A stretch of 64,000 nucleotides of DNA from the NCBI GenBank assembly GCA_024400755.1, contig JAKSMG010000003.1, positions 112,596 to 176,595 on the forward strand, in the 5' to 3' direction. Below the pieces are notes generated by a model. The model was not told the origin of the DNA. It saw nothing but the letters and a program-made list of their open reading frames with translations, and searched no databases. Below are positions 26,745-35,561 of the stretch, in pieces (within the stretch, counting starts at the first letter, position 1; each line of letters opens with the position of its first letter). The stretch comes from Bacteroidales bacterium (lineage in GTDB: Bacteria; Bacteroidota; Bacteroidia; Bacteroidales; WCHB1-69). Both the position numbers and the translations under genes were made by a program.

Positions 26745-29393
26745 TTAAATTAATTTTTTTAACTCACTTACTACTTTATATTCCAAATCTTCAAACTCCT
26801 TGAAATGTGCCGTGCCGCATTTTATCTTTTGCTGCTCGCTTTCACGGAGTTTGGAAAAGTCAACAGTCGGGGTGTTTGTGTCTTTGGTTTCGGCTACGAA
26901 ATAAATGCGTTTGTCGTTTTCAAAAACAACCGCCCAGTCGGGATTGTAATTTCCAATCGGCGTTGGAATTTTGAACCAATCGGGTAACTTGAAGTAGAAT
27001 TTCACTTGCTCGCTTGATTCACAGTCCTTTGCAAACTGGTTCTCAACCGATGAATCCAACGGAACAAAATCTTCATAAATCGTTTTGCTGGAGTCGCTCA
27101 CTTTGAAAGTGTTACTATTTAGGTAGATTTCCAATTCTTGAGCCTCAAACAGCCGCATTTCATAGGATTCATTTCCAATGCGTTGATACTTAATGCCGTC
27201 AATCATCATCGCGTAAAGCACTTTCTGGATGGCCGCCACCGACAAATCCATGAATAGTTGTGGGTTGACTGCCAAATCATCGAAGCGCCCTGATTCCTGA
27301 AGGATTCTGCAAATGGTACTGCGGGTCAGTTCGGTGCGGTTCTGAATGTAATTCAAGACATCGGGAATATCGTAACTCAAGGTGTATTTTGCCACCACAT
27401 CGCTGGCATAACTGCCTTCGATTCCTGTAGCGGTAATGCCGATTTTCATTTTGGTTGAGCGTACTGTAGGTGCTTCAATCACTGGCATTTCCTTAACGGC
27501 TTTTGCCGCTTGACAGATTAATTCCTCGGTGTCGTAATTGACCCGATAAGTCGTTTTGCCTTTCAGTTTTTCCCAGATTTCCAAGAAACGCGGGTCGGCT
27601 TCGAAGCCTTTTCTGTATTTCACGGCCACGCGGTCGCGTTTCGGTTTGATACGATTCGAGAAATCAACGCCACAATCGGCAGCAATTTCCGTTTGAAGGG
27701 CTTTTGCAAAATCGTTGTAAGACTCATTGGCGACGACGGTCAAACGGTTTATGTTCTTGTCGTAAATCCTTTCGCCCGACTGGTTGACAGGCAGACGCAA
27801 GCCGCGCCCAATTTCCTGCCTTTTCTTGATTTCGGACTTGGTTTCGTTCAAGGTGCAAATCTGAAATACGTTGGGATTGTCCCAGCCTTCACGCAAAGCC
27901 GTATGGGAGAAAATGAAACGCAATGGATTTTCCATGTCCAAAAGTGTTTCCTTGTCTTTCATAATCAGACTGTAAGTGTCATCATCGGCTTGGGTTTCAC
28001 CTGTAGTGTCTTTGAGACGACCTTTCTTGTCCTGTGAAAAGTACCCGTTATGGATTTTCTCCAAAAGATATGCATTCAGCGATTGATATTTTGGATTGTG
28101 AATCAGTTCATTGTATATTTCTTCAAACCATACGGCGAGTTTACCTTTCACTTCGCTTCCGTCTTCGTTGTAGGAACGGTAATTCGCCACACGGTCAATG
28201 AAAAACAGCGACAGCACTTTGATTCCCAACTTGTTCAGTCGCAGTTCCTTTTTCAGATGTTCCTCGACCGTTCTCCTGATTTGGAATTTCATTACCTCAT
28301 CGTTCAAATCGTCGCGTTTCTCGCCTTGATAGAGAATGTCATTATTTGAAAATGAGACACATTCGTTGGCGGCATCGATTTCTTCCACGATATAGCCGTT
28401 GCGGTAGATTTCGCGCTCATTGGATTTCTGATATAAGTCGTCGCCCGCCTTGACGCTGACGGTCTTGCGTTTCACACCATCCTTTTCGTTGCAGTCGATG
28501 GTGATTCTGGCGGTGATCTTCGTTTTTGTTGCCGTAATGGAAACCAATTCCACAAACGCGCCATTGAGCGATTTTTCCTCCAAAACGGAATCCACTTCAA
28601 TCTGTTTCACCAAGCCCAAATCGTAGGCTTTGACAGGATTGAGCGAATAAATCAGGTTGTAGAGGTTGCGGTGCGTGGCGGAATAACGCAAGGTACAAAG
28701 CGGATTCAGGTTGGCAATGGCTGCCACACGCTTTTCGGTTTCCATGTTCTGTGGTTCATCCACGATCACAATCGGATTGACAGACTGAATGAACTTGATG
28801 GGTTCCTGACCACTCAAGCGGTCGTTAGGTTTATTGATGACATTTTCATCTTTGGCAAAAGAGTCGATATTGATAACCAGAATCTCTATGTTATCGCCTG
28901 TGGCAAAGCCTCTTAACTGAGAAATCTTGTTCCTGTCATAGACATAATATCTTACGGGAATGTTGTCATAGAGGTTTTGAAAATGCTCCTGCGTGATTTG
29001 CAGGTTTTTCAGGACACCCTCGCGGATAGGCACCGAAGGCACAACGATTACGAATTTCTTGAAACCGTATTTTCGGTTGAGTTCATAAATGGTGCGCAGA
29101 TAGACGTATGTTTTTCCCGTACCAGTTTCCATTTCCACCGAAAAGTGCATTCCTTCCAAATGGTCGGATGGCGCAATTTCGTTGATTTCCTGCACTTTTC
29201 TCAGATTCTCCAAGACCTGTTCTTCCGACAGGCTCATCTTGTTGCCAACGCCATTGATGAAGTCGAATATTCCATCTTCATTCAGGCTGTAGGTGACATT
29301 CGACTCGCCACGCAGCTGGCCTTCGAAAAGTCCGGTCACCGACTGCACGGCTTCCTGCTGGTAGGATAAGTTGGGGGAGAATTGGAGTTTCAT
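26745..29393 (-). CDS. res: Type III restriction endonuclease subunit Res
   Basis: Res subunits are superfamily 2 translocases with a C-terminal nuclease that cut after meeting a second complex at unmodified sites. The 882-residue protein has Walker A METGTGKT (about 90), the DEPQNME motif II (about 213), SATHRN, and the helicase C-terminal signature HTALREGWDNPNVFQ with RQEIGRGLRLPV (about 515-545). The nuclease motif is NPDWAVVF followed by YFVAETKD near 815-845, a complete PD-(D/E)xK. Its ATG overlaps the stop of the 202-residue gene by the 4-base ATGA. Mod lies two genes upstream, not adjacent as in textbook type III systems. Confidence 0.94.
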   Translation of the reverse strand: MKLQFSPNLSYQQEAVQSVTGLFEGQLRGESNVTYSLNEDGIFDFINGVGNKMSLSEEQVLENLRKVQEINEIAPSDHLEGMHFSVEMETGTGKTYVYLRTIYELNRKYGFKKFVIVVPSVPIREGVLKNLQITQEHFQNLYDNIPVRYYVYDRNKISQLRGFATGDNIEILVINIDSFAKDENVINKPNDRLSGQEPIKFIQSVNPIVIVDEPQNMETEKRVAAIANLNPLCTLRYSATHRNLYNLIYSLNPVKAYDLGLVKQIEVDSVLEEKSLNGAFVELVSITATKTKITARITIDCNEKDGVKRKTVSVKAGDDLYQKSNEREIYRNGYIVEEIDAANECVSFSNNDILYQGEKRDDLNDEVMKFQIRRTVEEHLKKELRLNKLGIKVLSLFFIDRVANYRSYNEDGSEVKGKLAVWFEEIYNELIHNPKYQSLNAYLLEKIHNGYFSQDKKGRLKDTTGETQADDDTYSLIMKDKETLLDMENPLRFIFSHTALREGWDNPNVFQICTLNETKSEIKKRQEIGRGLRLPVNQSGERIYDKNINRLTVVANESYNDFAKALQTEIAADCGVDFSNRIKPKRDRVAVKYRKGFEADPRFLEIWEKLKGKTTYRVNYDTEELICQAAKAVKEMPVIEAPTVRSTKMKIGITATGIEGSYASDVVAKYTLSYDIPDVLNYIQNRTELTRSTICRILQESGRFDDLAVNPQLFMDLSVAAIQKVLYAMMIDGIKYQRIGNESYEMRLFEAQELEIYLNSNTFKVSDSSKTIYEDFVPLDSSVENQFAKDCESSEQVKFYFKLPDWFKIPTPIGNYNPDWAVVFENDKRIYFVAETKDTNTPTVDFSKLRESEQQKIKCGTAHFKEFEDLEYKVVSELKKLI

Positions 29394-29998
29394 ACTGTAA
29401 AATCAAATACAAAATGACTAATTATGCCAAAATCAGGGTGGGTTGATTCAAAATACTGATTATGAATAGGATGTATCTTTCTGCTTAAAACTTCATTAAT
29501 TCGATTTTTCTTTTTTAGTATCGTATTTATATTCCCTATGGTTGCATCAACATCTCCTTTTATCAGATATCCCACCAGAATACCATAAGGATATTTCTTC
29601 GTCAAATAATTATCTATTCCAGTATCAACATATCTACTAAGCAAACCATTATCTTTTTCTTTCAATCTTTTAGCTTCAACATAAAATAGACATTCGTCAG
29701 TAGAAGAGAAAGTTGAGAGTCGCATATCTATTCTGCTTTCTTTGTTTGCATACCCTTTTCTATTATTGGTTTTATCTGTATGTAAATGATGCTCAATATG
29801 GCAATTAATTTTCCATTTTTTGCGATTCGGATCTTTGTCAATATGCTTATCCAACAGACTTGTAAAATCATTCTCCATCCAATCAGCTTTATATTCATGA
29901 TTTGTGATCGAGGTATGGTATGCTGAGACCAATAGTGACACACATCTTTTTTCAAAAGATTTTTTGAAAGCATCAATGACAGAAACGGTTAAACTCAT
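29390..29998 (-). CDS. Putative PD-(D/E)xK nuclease-like protein in restriction operon
   Basis: The 202-residue protein belongs to no family I can name. It has the residue pattern of a PD-(D/E)xK nuclease: an early acidic residue in WMENDF (Glu42), Asp91 in RIDMRLS, then Glu108 and Lys110 in FYVEAKRL, followed by helical and strand segments (YGILVGYLIKGD). It sits between the Eco57I-like methylase (gap of one base) and res (4-base overlap), so it is tightly co-expressed. It could supply nuclease activity to the methylase, or be a specificity or accessory subunit. Function is inferred from motif and context only. Confidence 0.65.
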   Translation of the reverse strand: MSLTVSVIDAFKKSFEKRCVSLLVSAYHTSITNHEYKADWMENDFTSLLDKHIDKDPNRKKWKINCHIEHHLHTDKTNNRKGYANKESRIDMRLSTFSSTDECLFYVEAKRLKEKDNGLLSRYVDTGIDNYLTKKYPYGILVGYLIKGDVDATIGNINTILKKKNRINEVLSRKIHPIHNQYFESTHPDFGIISHFVFDFTV

Positions 29999-29999
29999 A

Positions 30000-32900
30000 T
30001 CATCCCTCCTTATGATTCAATATTTCAATAATGAGATCTGATGCGTCTTGCATTGCCATAGATTGTGTCCAAAAATGGCGTTGGTTAGGACGGATTATGT
30101 ATATGCTGTCGCCTTCATAGTAATTCAGCTTTTTCCTGAAATATATGCCACTTCCTTTTTCTTCCCACAAATGTTTGTCTATAACACTCAATTCGTTTTG
30201 AATATCTGATATAGACTGTTGAATATCATGTTTTTCTTTTTCAAATGTGATTTTTATCATTGCAAGAGGGGAGTCTCTCTGAATCTTGTATGTGGTTCCA
30301 TTAGCCCAAAGCCCTTGGCAGCCAATGAAATTGCTCAGTGTTAAACATAATTGCTCAATATAGTCGTCCACTCTTTGTATTGGCAACAATGCAGTAGAGT
30401 TTTCTTGCTTTTGAAACAAATCAATTTTCAACAACGCATCCTTTATAAGCATTGCATTATCAGAACCAATCTTATCAAAAATGAAATCATTAACTTTTAA
30501 TCTAATTTGAGCAATTTCCAGCCAGTTCTTTTTTGCCTCTATTATTTCATCAAAACAATTCAACAAATACTCGATATCATTTTGGTCAAGTTGATCAAAT
30601 ACATACCTGATTTGAAACAATTCCTTGTATTTAACAATATCTCTTTCAATACCCCAACTTGATGTGGCTAGAAATGCATAATACAAAACATAAGATGAAT
30701 TTAAGAATAATGTTAATAGTTTTAAAGCATTATCATCGTTCTTTAATGAGGCTATTCCTACAATGCCCTTAACATAAGCACTTTGATAATCAACATAAGA
30801 TGAAACCAGTTGCAAGCAATCGTCTTCACCGACTTTTATCCCTTCATTAAAAATCACATGATTCTTCTGATAAACCTCTAACATCCCAAGACGCCTGAAC
30901 TTATTTGTTACTACTGATTTTAAAGGAATATCTGTAGAATAGGCATCTGTATTTTTCGGTCTGTGTATAGGAAGTTTTGGAATTAAGTCACATGATTTAT
31001 CAGCAGGAGAACTCGTTTCAAATCCAACTCCAAAAATAAAACTATTTTTATCTAAATACTGAGATAAAGAAATGTGGTTTTTAAGTCCTGAGTTTATAAA
31101 ATCAAAATCCCTATCTCCCCCCCACATTGCGACTTTCCAAATCTTAGTGTTAGGTTTTCTGCACTCTTCTCTAGGTAAATACTTGACATCAGAGCTATCA
31201 ATGACAATTCCTTCAAGCACATTGGACTTGATATATGTCTTTGGAGCATAATAAACAATTCTATCTGATTTTTCAACAGGGCACTCTTGTTGATAAAAAG
31301 CTATACAAATAGGTCCTATTGCCGAATCAAACAACTGACCTCCAAAATTCTTATGTGCATTTCTTAAGATTGAAAAGTTATACACTTTCTCCACATAGCA
31401 ATCATTAAATAACCATCCCCTAAATGACTTATATGTACTTCCTGTGTTGGTCAACAATTTGGTGTTGAAAATCATCGCTACCTTCCCTTTCGGAGAGAAC
31501 TTAATTGCTTTGTGCAAAAATGGAAGTACCATTTCCTTTGCAAATCTATTTTTATTGCAATAATCTCGAATGGAATCTGACAACACAACTCCTTTTGACT
31601 TGTTTTCTGTTCCAAAAGGCGGATTACCAACAACCAAATCAAAAGAAATACTTTCAATATCTTCATTGTCTTTGATGGTATCTCTGCAAAACAGATTGTT
31701 TCCGTTCTTGTCTTGCCGTATATGATCAGGATCGTTAACCAAACATGGAAGTTTTGTGGAAATCCATAGTGTTTTGGGATCCAAATTGTCCACTAATGCC
31801 AGATAAAGACTGAACGCCGCAACAATAATGGCCTGATCGTTTTTCTCAATTCCGTATATGTTATCAAGCAGGATTCTCTCTAATTCCTCTAATTCCGTCG
31901 GTTTCCTACCATGAGCATTCTCGTAACGCTTAAGCAGGCGTTTATAACTTTCAACGAGGAAAATTCCCGATCCACAGGCTGGATCAAGTATCTTTACATT
32001 ATAGTTGTTATATTGTTGACCTACAGGAAGAATTTCATCCAACATCAATTCCACCAAAGAAGTGGGAGTATAATATGCGCCTGCTCCTTTCTTGCCTTTT
32101 GGATTTGACTCTTCCAAAAAACGTTCATATATTTCACTCAACAATTCTATTCGAATAATCTTAAAGTCAAACAAACGCCAGTCATCAAACAATTCCGTTT
32201 GACCATCGTTTTTATAGCCATTAATAAAGCATTTCCTTACAATCTTCAAATGTTCTTCCGAAACCTTTTGCCTTTCTCCTTCCAACACTGAAAACACATT
32301 GCCATTAAACCTATCCTCCAATATCGCATACAACCTATAGGTAGCATCAACATCTTTCAAAATATCGAAGTATTTGTCAGCACCTGCTTTTATTTTTCCA
32401 TAAAACTCAGCATCCGTCGCGCCTCGGTCTTCAAGATATAGCAAAAACAAGGAACGCAAAATAATTTTATGTATAATTGCTAAATCATCAAGCCCTAACT
32501 TCTTTAACTTGTCTGTCGTGTCTTTCAGGCTATCTACAAGATACTTGTCAACTCTACTCTGAATATTTATTTTTTTTCTTATTTCAGCAACTTCAGGCAT
32601 TGTCCAAATAATGCCACTATCAATCGCCATCGCCGAAAAAACTGAAACTAAACATGAAATAGCTTCCTCGTCTGTAGATTCTGCTCTAAATAATTCCAAC
32701 CTCTTCAATTTACTGACATAGCCACCATTCTGCAATCTTGTAATAGGTTTCGCAATACAATTATACACACGAATTTCCACATCATTAAAGACATACAGAA
32801 ACAGAACTTTTTGAAAATTCCACAGTTTCTGCTGTATCAAGGAAATTTCCGAGCAGGTTGATTCGTCAAAAGAAACCACCTTTTTTATAAAAACCGCAGG

Positions 32901-33059
32901 ATAACTTTTTGATTCATCTGTAGAAAAATAAACTTCATCTATACCAAAGCCTTCTACTTGCTGGACAATCGAAAGTTGACTGTCAGTCAATTGCTCATTT
33001 GAAGACAGGCTGACGCTTCTTTCTAATCCTAATAATGATTTGAAATCTGTATTTTCCAT
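30000..33059 (-). CDS. Eco57I-like adenine-specific DNA methyltransferase
   Basis: The 1019-residue protein has a gamma-type N6-adenine methylase core: the segment AYYTPTSLVELMLDEIL precedes motif I DPACGSGIFL (about 361), and motif IV is GNPPFG (about 480). The C-terminal 450 residues look like a TaqI/type IIG-style target-recognition region. The N-terminus (about 30-130) has the layout of a type IIG nuclease domain (GFGIDEVYFS, then PAVFIKKV, then LYVFNDVEIRVYN), but the glutamate expected in an ExK position is not seen there, so the nuclease may be dead. It is encoded 18 bases after mod and one base before the small putative nuclease. Confidence 0.85.
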   Translation of the reverse strand: MENTDFKSLLGLERSVSLSSNEQLTDSQLSIVQQVEGFGIDEVYFSTDESKSYPAVFIKKVVSFDESTCSEISLIQQKLWNFQKVLFLYVFNDVEIRVYNCIAKPITRLQNGGYVSKLKRLELFRAESTDEEAISCLVSVFSAMAIDSGIIWTMPEVAEIRKKINIQSRVDKYLVDSLKDTTDKLKKLGLDDLAIIHKIILRSLFLLYLEDRGATDAEFYGKIKAGADKYFDILKDVDATYRLYAILEDRFNGNVFSVLEGERQKVSEEHLKIVRKCFINGYKNDGQTELFDDWRLFDFKIIRIELLSEIYERFLEESNPKGKKGAGAYYTPTSLVELMLDEILPVGQQYNNYNVKILDPACGSGIFLVESYKRLLKRYENAHGRKPTELEELERILLDNIYGIEKNDQAIIVAAFSLYLALVDNLDPKTLWISTKLPCLVNDPDHIRQDKNGNNLFCRDTIKDNEDIESISFDLVVGNPPFGTENKSKGVVLSDSIRDYCNKNRFAKEMVLPFLHKAIKFSPKGKVAMIFNTKLLTNTGSTYKSFRGWLFNDCYVEKVYNFSILRNAHKNFGGQLFDSAIGPICIAFYQQECPVEKSDRIVYYAPKTYIKSNVLEGIVIDSSDVKYLPREECRKPNTKIWKVAMWGGDRDFDFINSGLKNHISLSQYLDKNSFIFGVGFETSSPADKSCDLIPKLPIHRPKNTDAYSTDIPLKSVVTNKFRRLGMLEVYQKNHVIFNEGIKVGEDDCLQLVSSYVDYQSAYVKGIVGIASLKNDDNALKLLTLFLNSSYVLYYAFLATSSWGIERDIVKYKELFQIRYVFDQLDQNDIEYLLNCFDEIIEAKKNWLEIAQIRLKVNDFIFDKIGSDNAMLIKDALLKIDLFQKQENSTALLPIQRVDDYIEQLCLTLSNFIGCQGLWANGTTYKIQRDSPLAMIKITFEKEKHDIQQSISDIQNELSVIDKHLWEEKGSGIYFRKKLNYYEGDSIYIIRPNQRHFWTQSMAMQDASDLIIEILNHKEG

Positions 33060-33077
33060 ATTATTCTCCTTTCTCTC

Positions 33078-35363
33078 CTATATCGTCTTAAACTCCACGC
33101 CCGCATCGCGCATTTGCAGGGCGGTGTTGGTTTTCAGTTGGTCGTTGCCCTCGAAGAGCTTGTCTAAGGCGATGACTTTCTGCGGATGCCGCGACAAGAC
33201 CGCATCTACCGTGGCTTGGCTGACCGATTCGAGCAGCAGCGCCAACTCGCCGCCATTGATGCAGTAGCAGCTGTCGGCGTGTTCAATCTTGCTGTTGAGG
33301 CTCTTGCCGCTCTTGAGCAGCAGTTCGTACATCATGTTTTCGACCGTGGCATTTTCGGCAACGGGATTGATGAAGTCGATGATTTGCTGCTTCCATTCCT
33401 CTTTGTTGGCTCCGGGTATGTTGCGCCACTGCTTGAAGTTGCTGTCTTGCAATTTAAAGACCTTGAAGCCCAAATCGACCTCACTCTCTTCTTGAGGAGA
33501 GGACAAAGGGTGAGGTGCCAAAATGTTTCTGATTTCAGATATGACATAATCCATGTCTGTCAGAACCTGTTCGTTGGTGAATCGGACGACTTGTATGCCA
33601 TACTGGTTGATGGCTTCCGTTCGGGCTTCATCGTATGCTTTCTGTTCTTCCGTCAAATGATAACCTCCGTCCACTTCAATAACCAAGTGCTTTTCATGGC
33701 AATAAAAATCAGCGATGAAATGTCCCAACGGATGTTGTCTGCGAAATTTGCAATTCTCAACTTGCCTGTTTCTCAAGTGTTGCCAAAGTGCATCTTCCGC
33801 TTCCGTTTTCCTTTCAATGCGCAATTCGTTAGCTTTGGAAAACAAATCAGGCGTGGCTCCCTTGAAAAGATTCTCCTTTGCCGCCGCTCCCCTATCCACA
33901 TGAAAAGGAGCTGATGCTCCCCTCTCCACGTGGAGAGGGGTCGGGGGTGAGGCTAATTTTGCTCCCGCCCGCCGAATGCGTTCCTTTGCTATTTCCGCAA
34001 TGGTGTTATAACCAGCTTTGTATGCTTCGCTCTTTTCGTCGCACGGCTCGGGCAGCTGCACACAGATGAACTTGCGGTGTCCGCCGTCTTCCTTGTTCAG
34101 CTGCATGACGGCGTGGGCCGTGGTGCCGCTGCCGGCAAAGAAATCAAGAATGATAGAGTCTTTGTCACTTCCAATCAATAATGCTTGTTTAATAAGTCTT
34201 GTTGGTTTGGGAGTGTCAAAAGGTGTTTTAGATTCAAAAATTGCTGACAACTCTTTATTTGCTTCATCATTATGACCAACTTCATCAAAAGTCCACCAAG
34301 TAATCGGTACACGTCCTTGTTGCACTTCATTAAGATAGCGTTTGAGTTGAGGCGCACCTTTTCCGTCTTTTCCGAAGAAAATCCTGTTTTCAGATAACCA
34401 AGTTTCCATTGTCTCTTTACTTGCTCGCCAACAACTGCCTTTTGGAGGATAGTATTCTTTTCCCGTATTTGGGTTGATTATTGGATAAACACCTGATTCT
34501 GAAAATGATTTTACAAGTAAATTATCACTTCTCCATAAACCTTTTCCATCATTATCATCGTTTTTATAAGGCAAATTTTGTTCCTCTGTTCTCGGAAGTA
34601 AGTTTCTGTTGAAAAGTTCAGATTTCTGATAAACAACTATATAATCGTGTGTAGTTGAAAATCCTTTTGAATCGTTAGTAGCTGCATATTTTTTTTGCCA
34701 AACAATACTTGCCACAAAATTTTCCTCACCGAAAATCTCATTCATCAGCAGCCGCAGGTTGTGGACTTCGTTGTCGTCGATGGAGACGAAAATCACGCCG
34801 TCGTCGCGCAGCAGCGATTTGGCCAAGTAGAGGCGCGTCATCATCATGTTGAGCCAGTTGCTGTGATACTGTCCGTTTTCGCGGCTGTTTTTCTGAAACA
34901 TGCCGTCGCGCATCATGTAGCCGTCGGCATCCTTGTCGCCCACGCGCTTCTGGTATTCCTCCTTGGTTTCGGAAAACTTGTCGGGATAGATGAACGAGTC
35001 GTTTCCGGTGTTGTACGGCGGGTCGATGTAAATCATCTTCACCTTGCCGAAATAGCTTTTCTGCAACACCTTGAGCACTTCCATGTTTTCGCCTTCGATA
35101 AAAATGTTTTCGGTGTTGTCGAAATCGACGGATTCCTCCTTGCAAGACACGAGTGTGGCCGCGCTGGGCTGCTGCATGATGCGGAAAGCGTCGCTTTTGC
35201 CCGCCCAGTTGAGCACATAACGCTCATTGCTGAAATTCACTTCCTCGCCCAATGCGGCTTTCAGCTTTTCCCAGTCAATCTTGCCTTCGGTAAAGGCTTC
35301 GGGAATCAGGCTTCGGAGAGCCTCAAGGCGTTCTTTCAAAGGTGTTTGGGAATATCCGTCCAT
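33078..35363 (-). CDS. mod: Type III DNA methyltransferase subunit Mod with in-frame DUF559 insertion
   Basis: Mod recognises the site and methylates adenine for the type III system. The ATG at 35363 gives 761 residues; a TTG 11 codons upstream is also possible. Motif IV comes first (IDPPYNTG, about 113-120) and motif I later (DFFAGSGTTAHAV, about 405-417), the beta-class order usual for Mod. The family's C-terminal end is split: ERIRRAGAKL is followed by about 157 extra residues, after which the normal DLGFKVFKL segment resumes. The extra part is a DUF559 (Vsr-like) nuclease domain, described separately. The frame is kept throughout, so the protein may still work. It is the first gene of the restriction operon. 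Confidence 0.92.
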   Translation of the reverse strand: MDGYSQTPLKERLEALRSLIPEAFTEGKIDWEKLKAALGEEVNFSNERYVLNWAGKSDAFRIMQQPSAATLVSCKEESVDFDNTENIFIEGENMEVLKVLQKSYFGKVKMIYIDPPYNTGNDSFIYPDKFSETKEEYQKRVGDKDADGYMMRDGMFQKNSRENGQYHSNWLNMMMTRLYLAKSLLRDDGVIFVSIDDNEVHNLRLLMNEIFGEENFVASIVWQKKYAATNDSKGFSTTHDYIVVYQKSELFNRNLLPRTEEQNLPYKNDDNDGKGLWRSDNLLVKSFSESGVYPIINPNTGKEYYPPKGSCWRASKETMETWLSENRIFFGKDGKGAPQLKRYLNEVQQGRVPITWWTFDEVGHNDEANKELSAIFESKTPFDTPKPTRLIKQALLIGSDKDSIILDFFAGSGTTAHAVMQLNKEDGGHRKFICVQLPEPCDEKSEAYKAGYNTIAEIAKERIRRAGAKLASPPTPLHVERGASAPFHVDRGAAAKENLFKGATPDLFSKANELRIERKTEAEDALWQHLRNRQVENCKFRRQHPLGHFIADFYCHEKHLVIEVDGGYHLTEEQKAYDEARTEAINQYGIQVVRFTNEQVLTDMDYVISEIRNILAPHPLSSPQEESEVDLGFKVFKLQDSNFKQWRNIPGANKEEWKQQIIDFINPVAENATVENMMYELLLKSGKSLNSKIEHADSCYCINGGELALLLESVSQATVDAVLSRHPQKVIALDKLFEGNDQLKTNTALQMRDAGVEFKTI
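33483..33954 (-). mobile_element. DUF559 cassette inserted in frame within mod
   Basis: About 472 bases inside mod encode SPPTPLHVERG, a degenerate second copy (APFHVDRG), then a complete DUF559 domain: ERKTEAEDALWQHLRNRQ, FRRQHPLGHFIADFYC, LVIEVDGGYHLT and IQVVRFTNEQV. Both ends, read in coding sense, carry CCTCACCC, four variable bases, then a CCTCTCC that opens a small palindrome (CCTCTCC-ACGT-GGAGAGG at one end, CTCTCCTCAAGAAGAG at the other). The element sits in a tolerant loop between ERIRRAG and DLGFKVFKL. I infer a mobile cassette that entered without breaking the reading frame. Exact ends are uncertain by several bases. Confidence 0.75.
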
Positions 35364-35429
35364 ATTTTGTTTGCTGTTTATATACTTTATTGCCAATAGT
35401 ACTCCAAATTATACTATAAGTTCAATGTG

Positions 35430-35437
35430 CAAATATA
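35430..35437 (-). promoter_or_regulatory. Possible promoter of the restriction operon
   Basis: TATATTTG on the minus strand lies 67 bases upstream of the mod ATG at 35363. The surrounding 35364-35561 region is AT-rich and holds no gene. No well-spaced TTTG is found. Confidence 0.45.
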
Positions 35438-35561
35438 TAAAAAATATTTATCAATGCATTTTGTAAATAATCCTTTTTCCTAACAGTTCAGTTCTAATAA
35501 TGCAAATGATAAAAACAACAATCTGAATATTTTGTTTATTCCCTTTTTTTACCCTTTTTAC

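Noticed and set aside
33078..35363. mod as a broken pseudogene
   Set aside because: The DUF559 insertion keeps the frame and both methylase motifs and the C-terminal segment are intact, so a pseudogene call is not supported.
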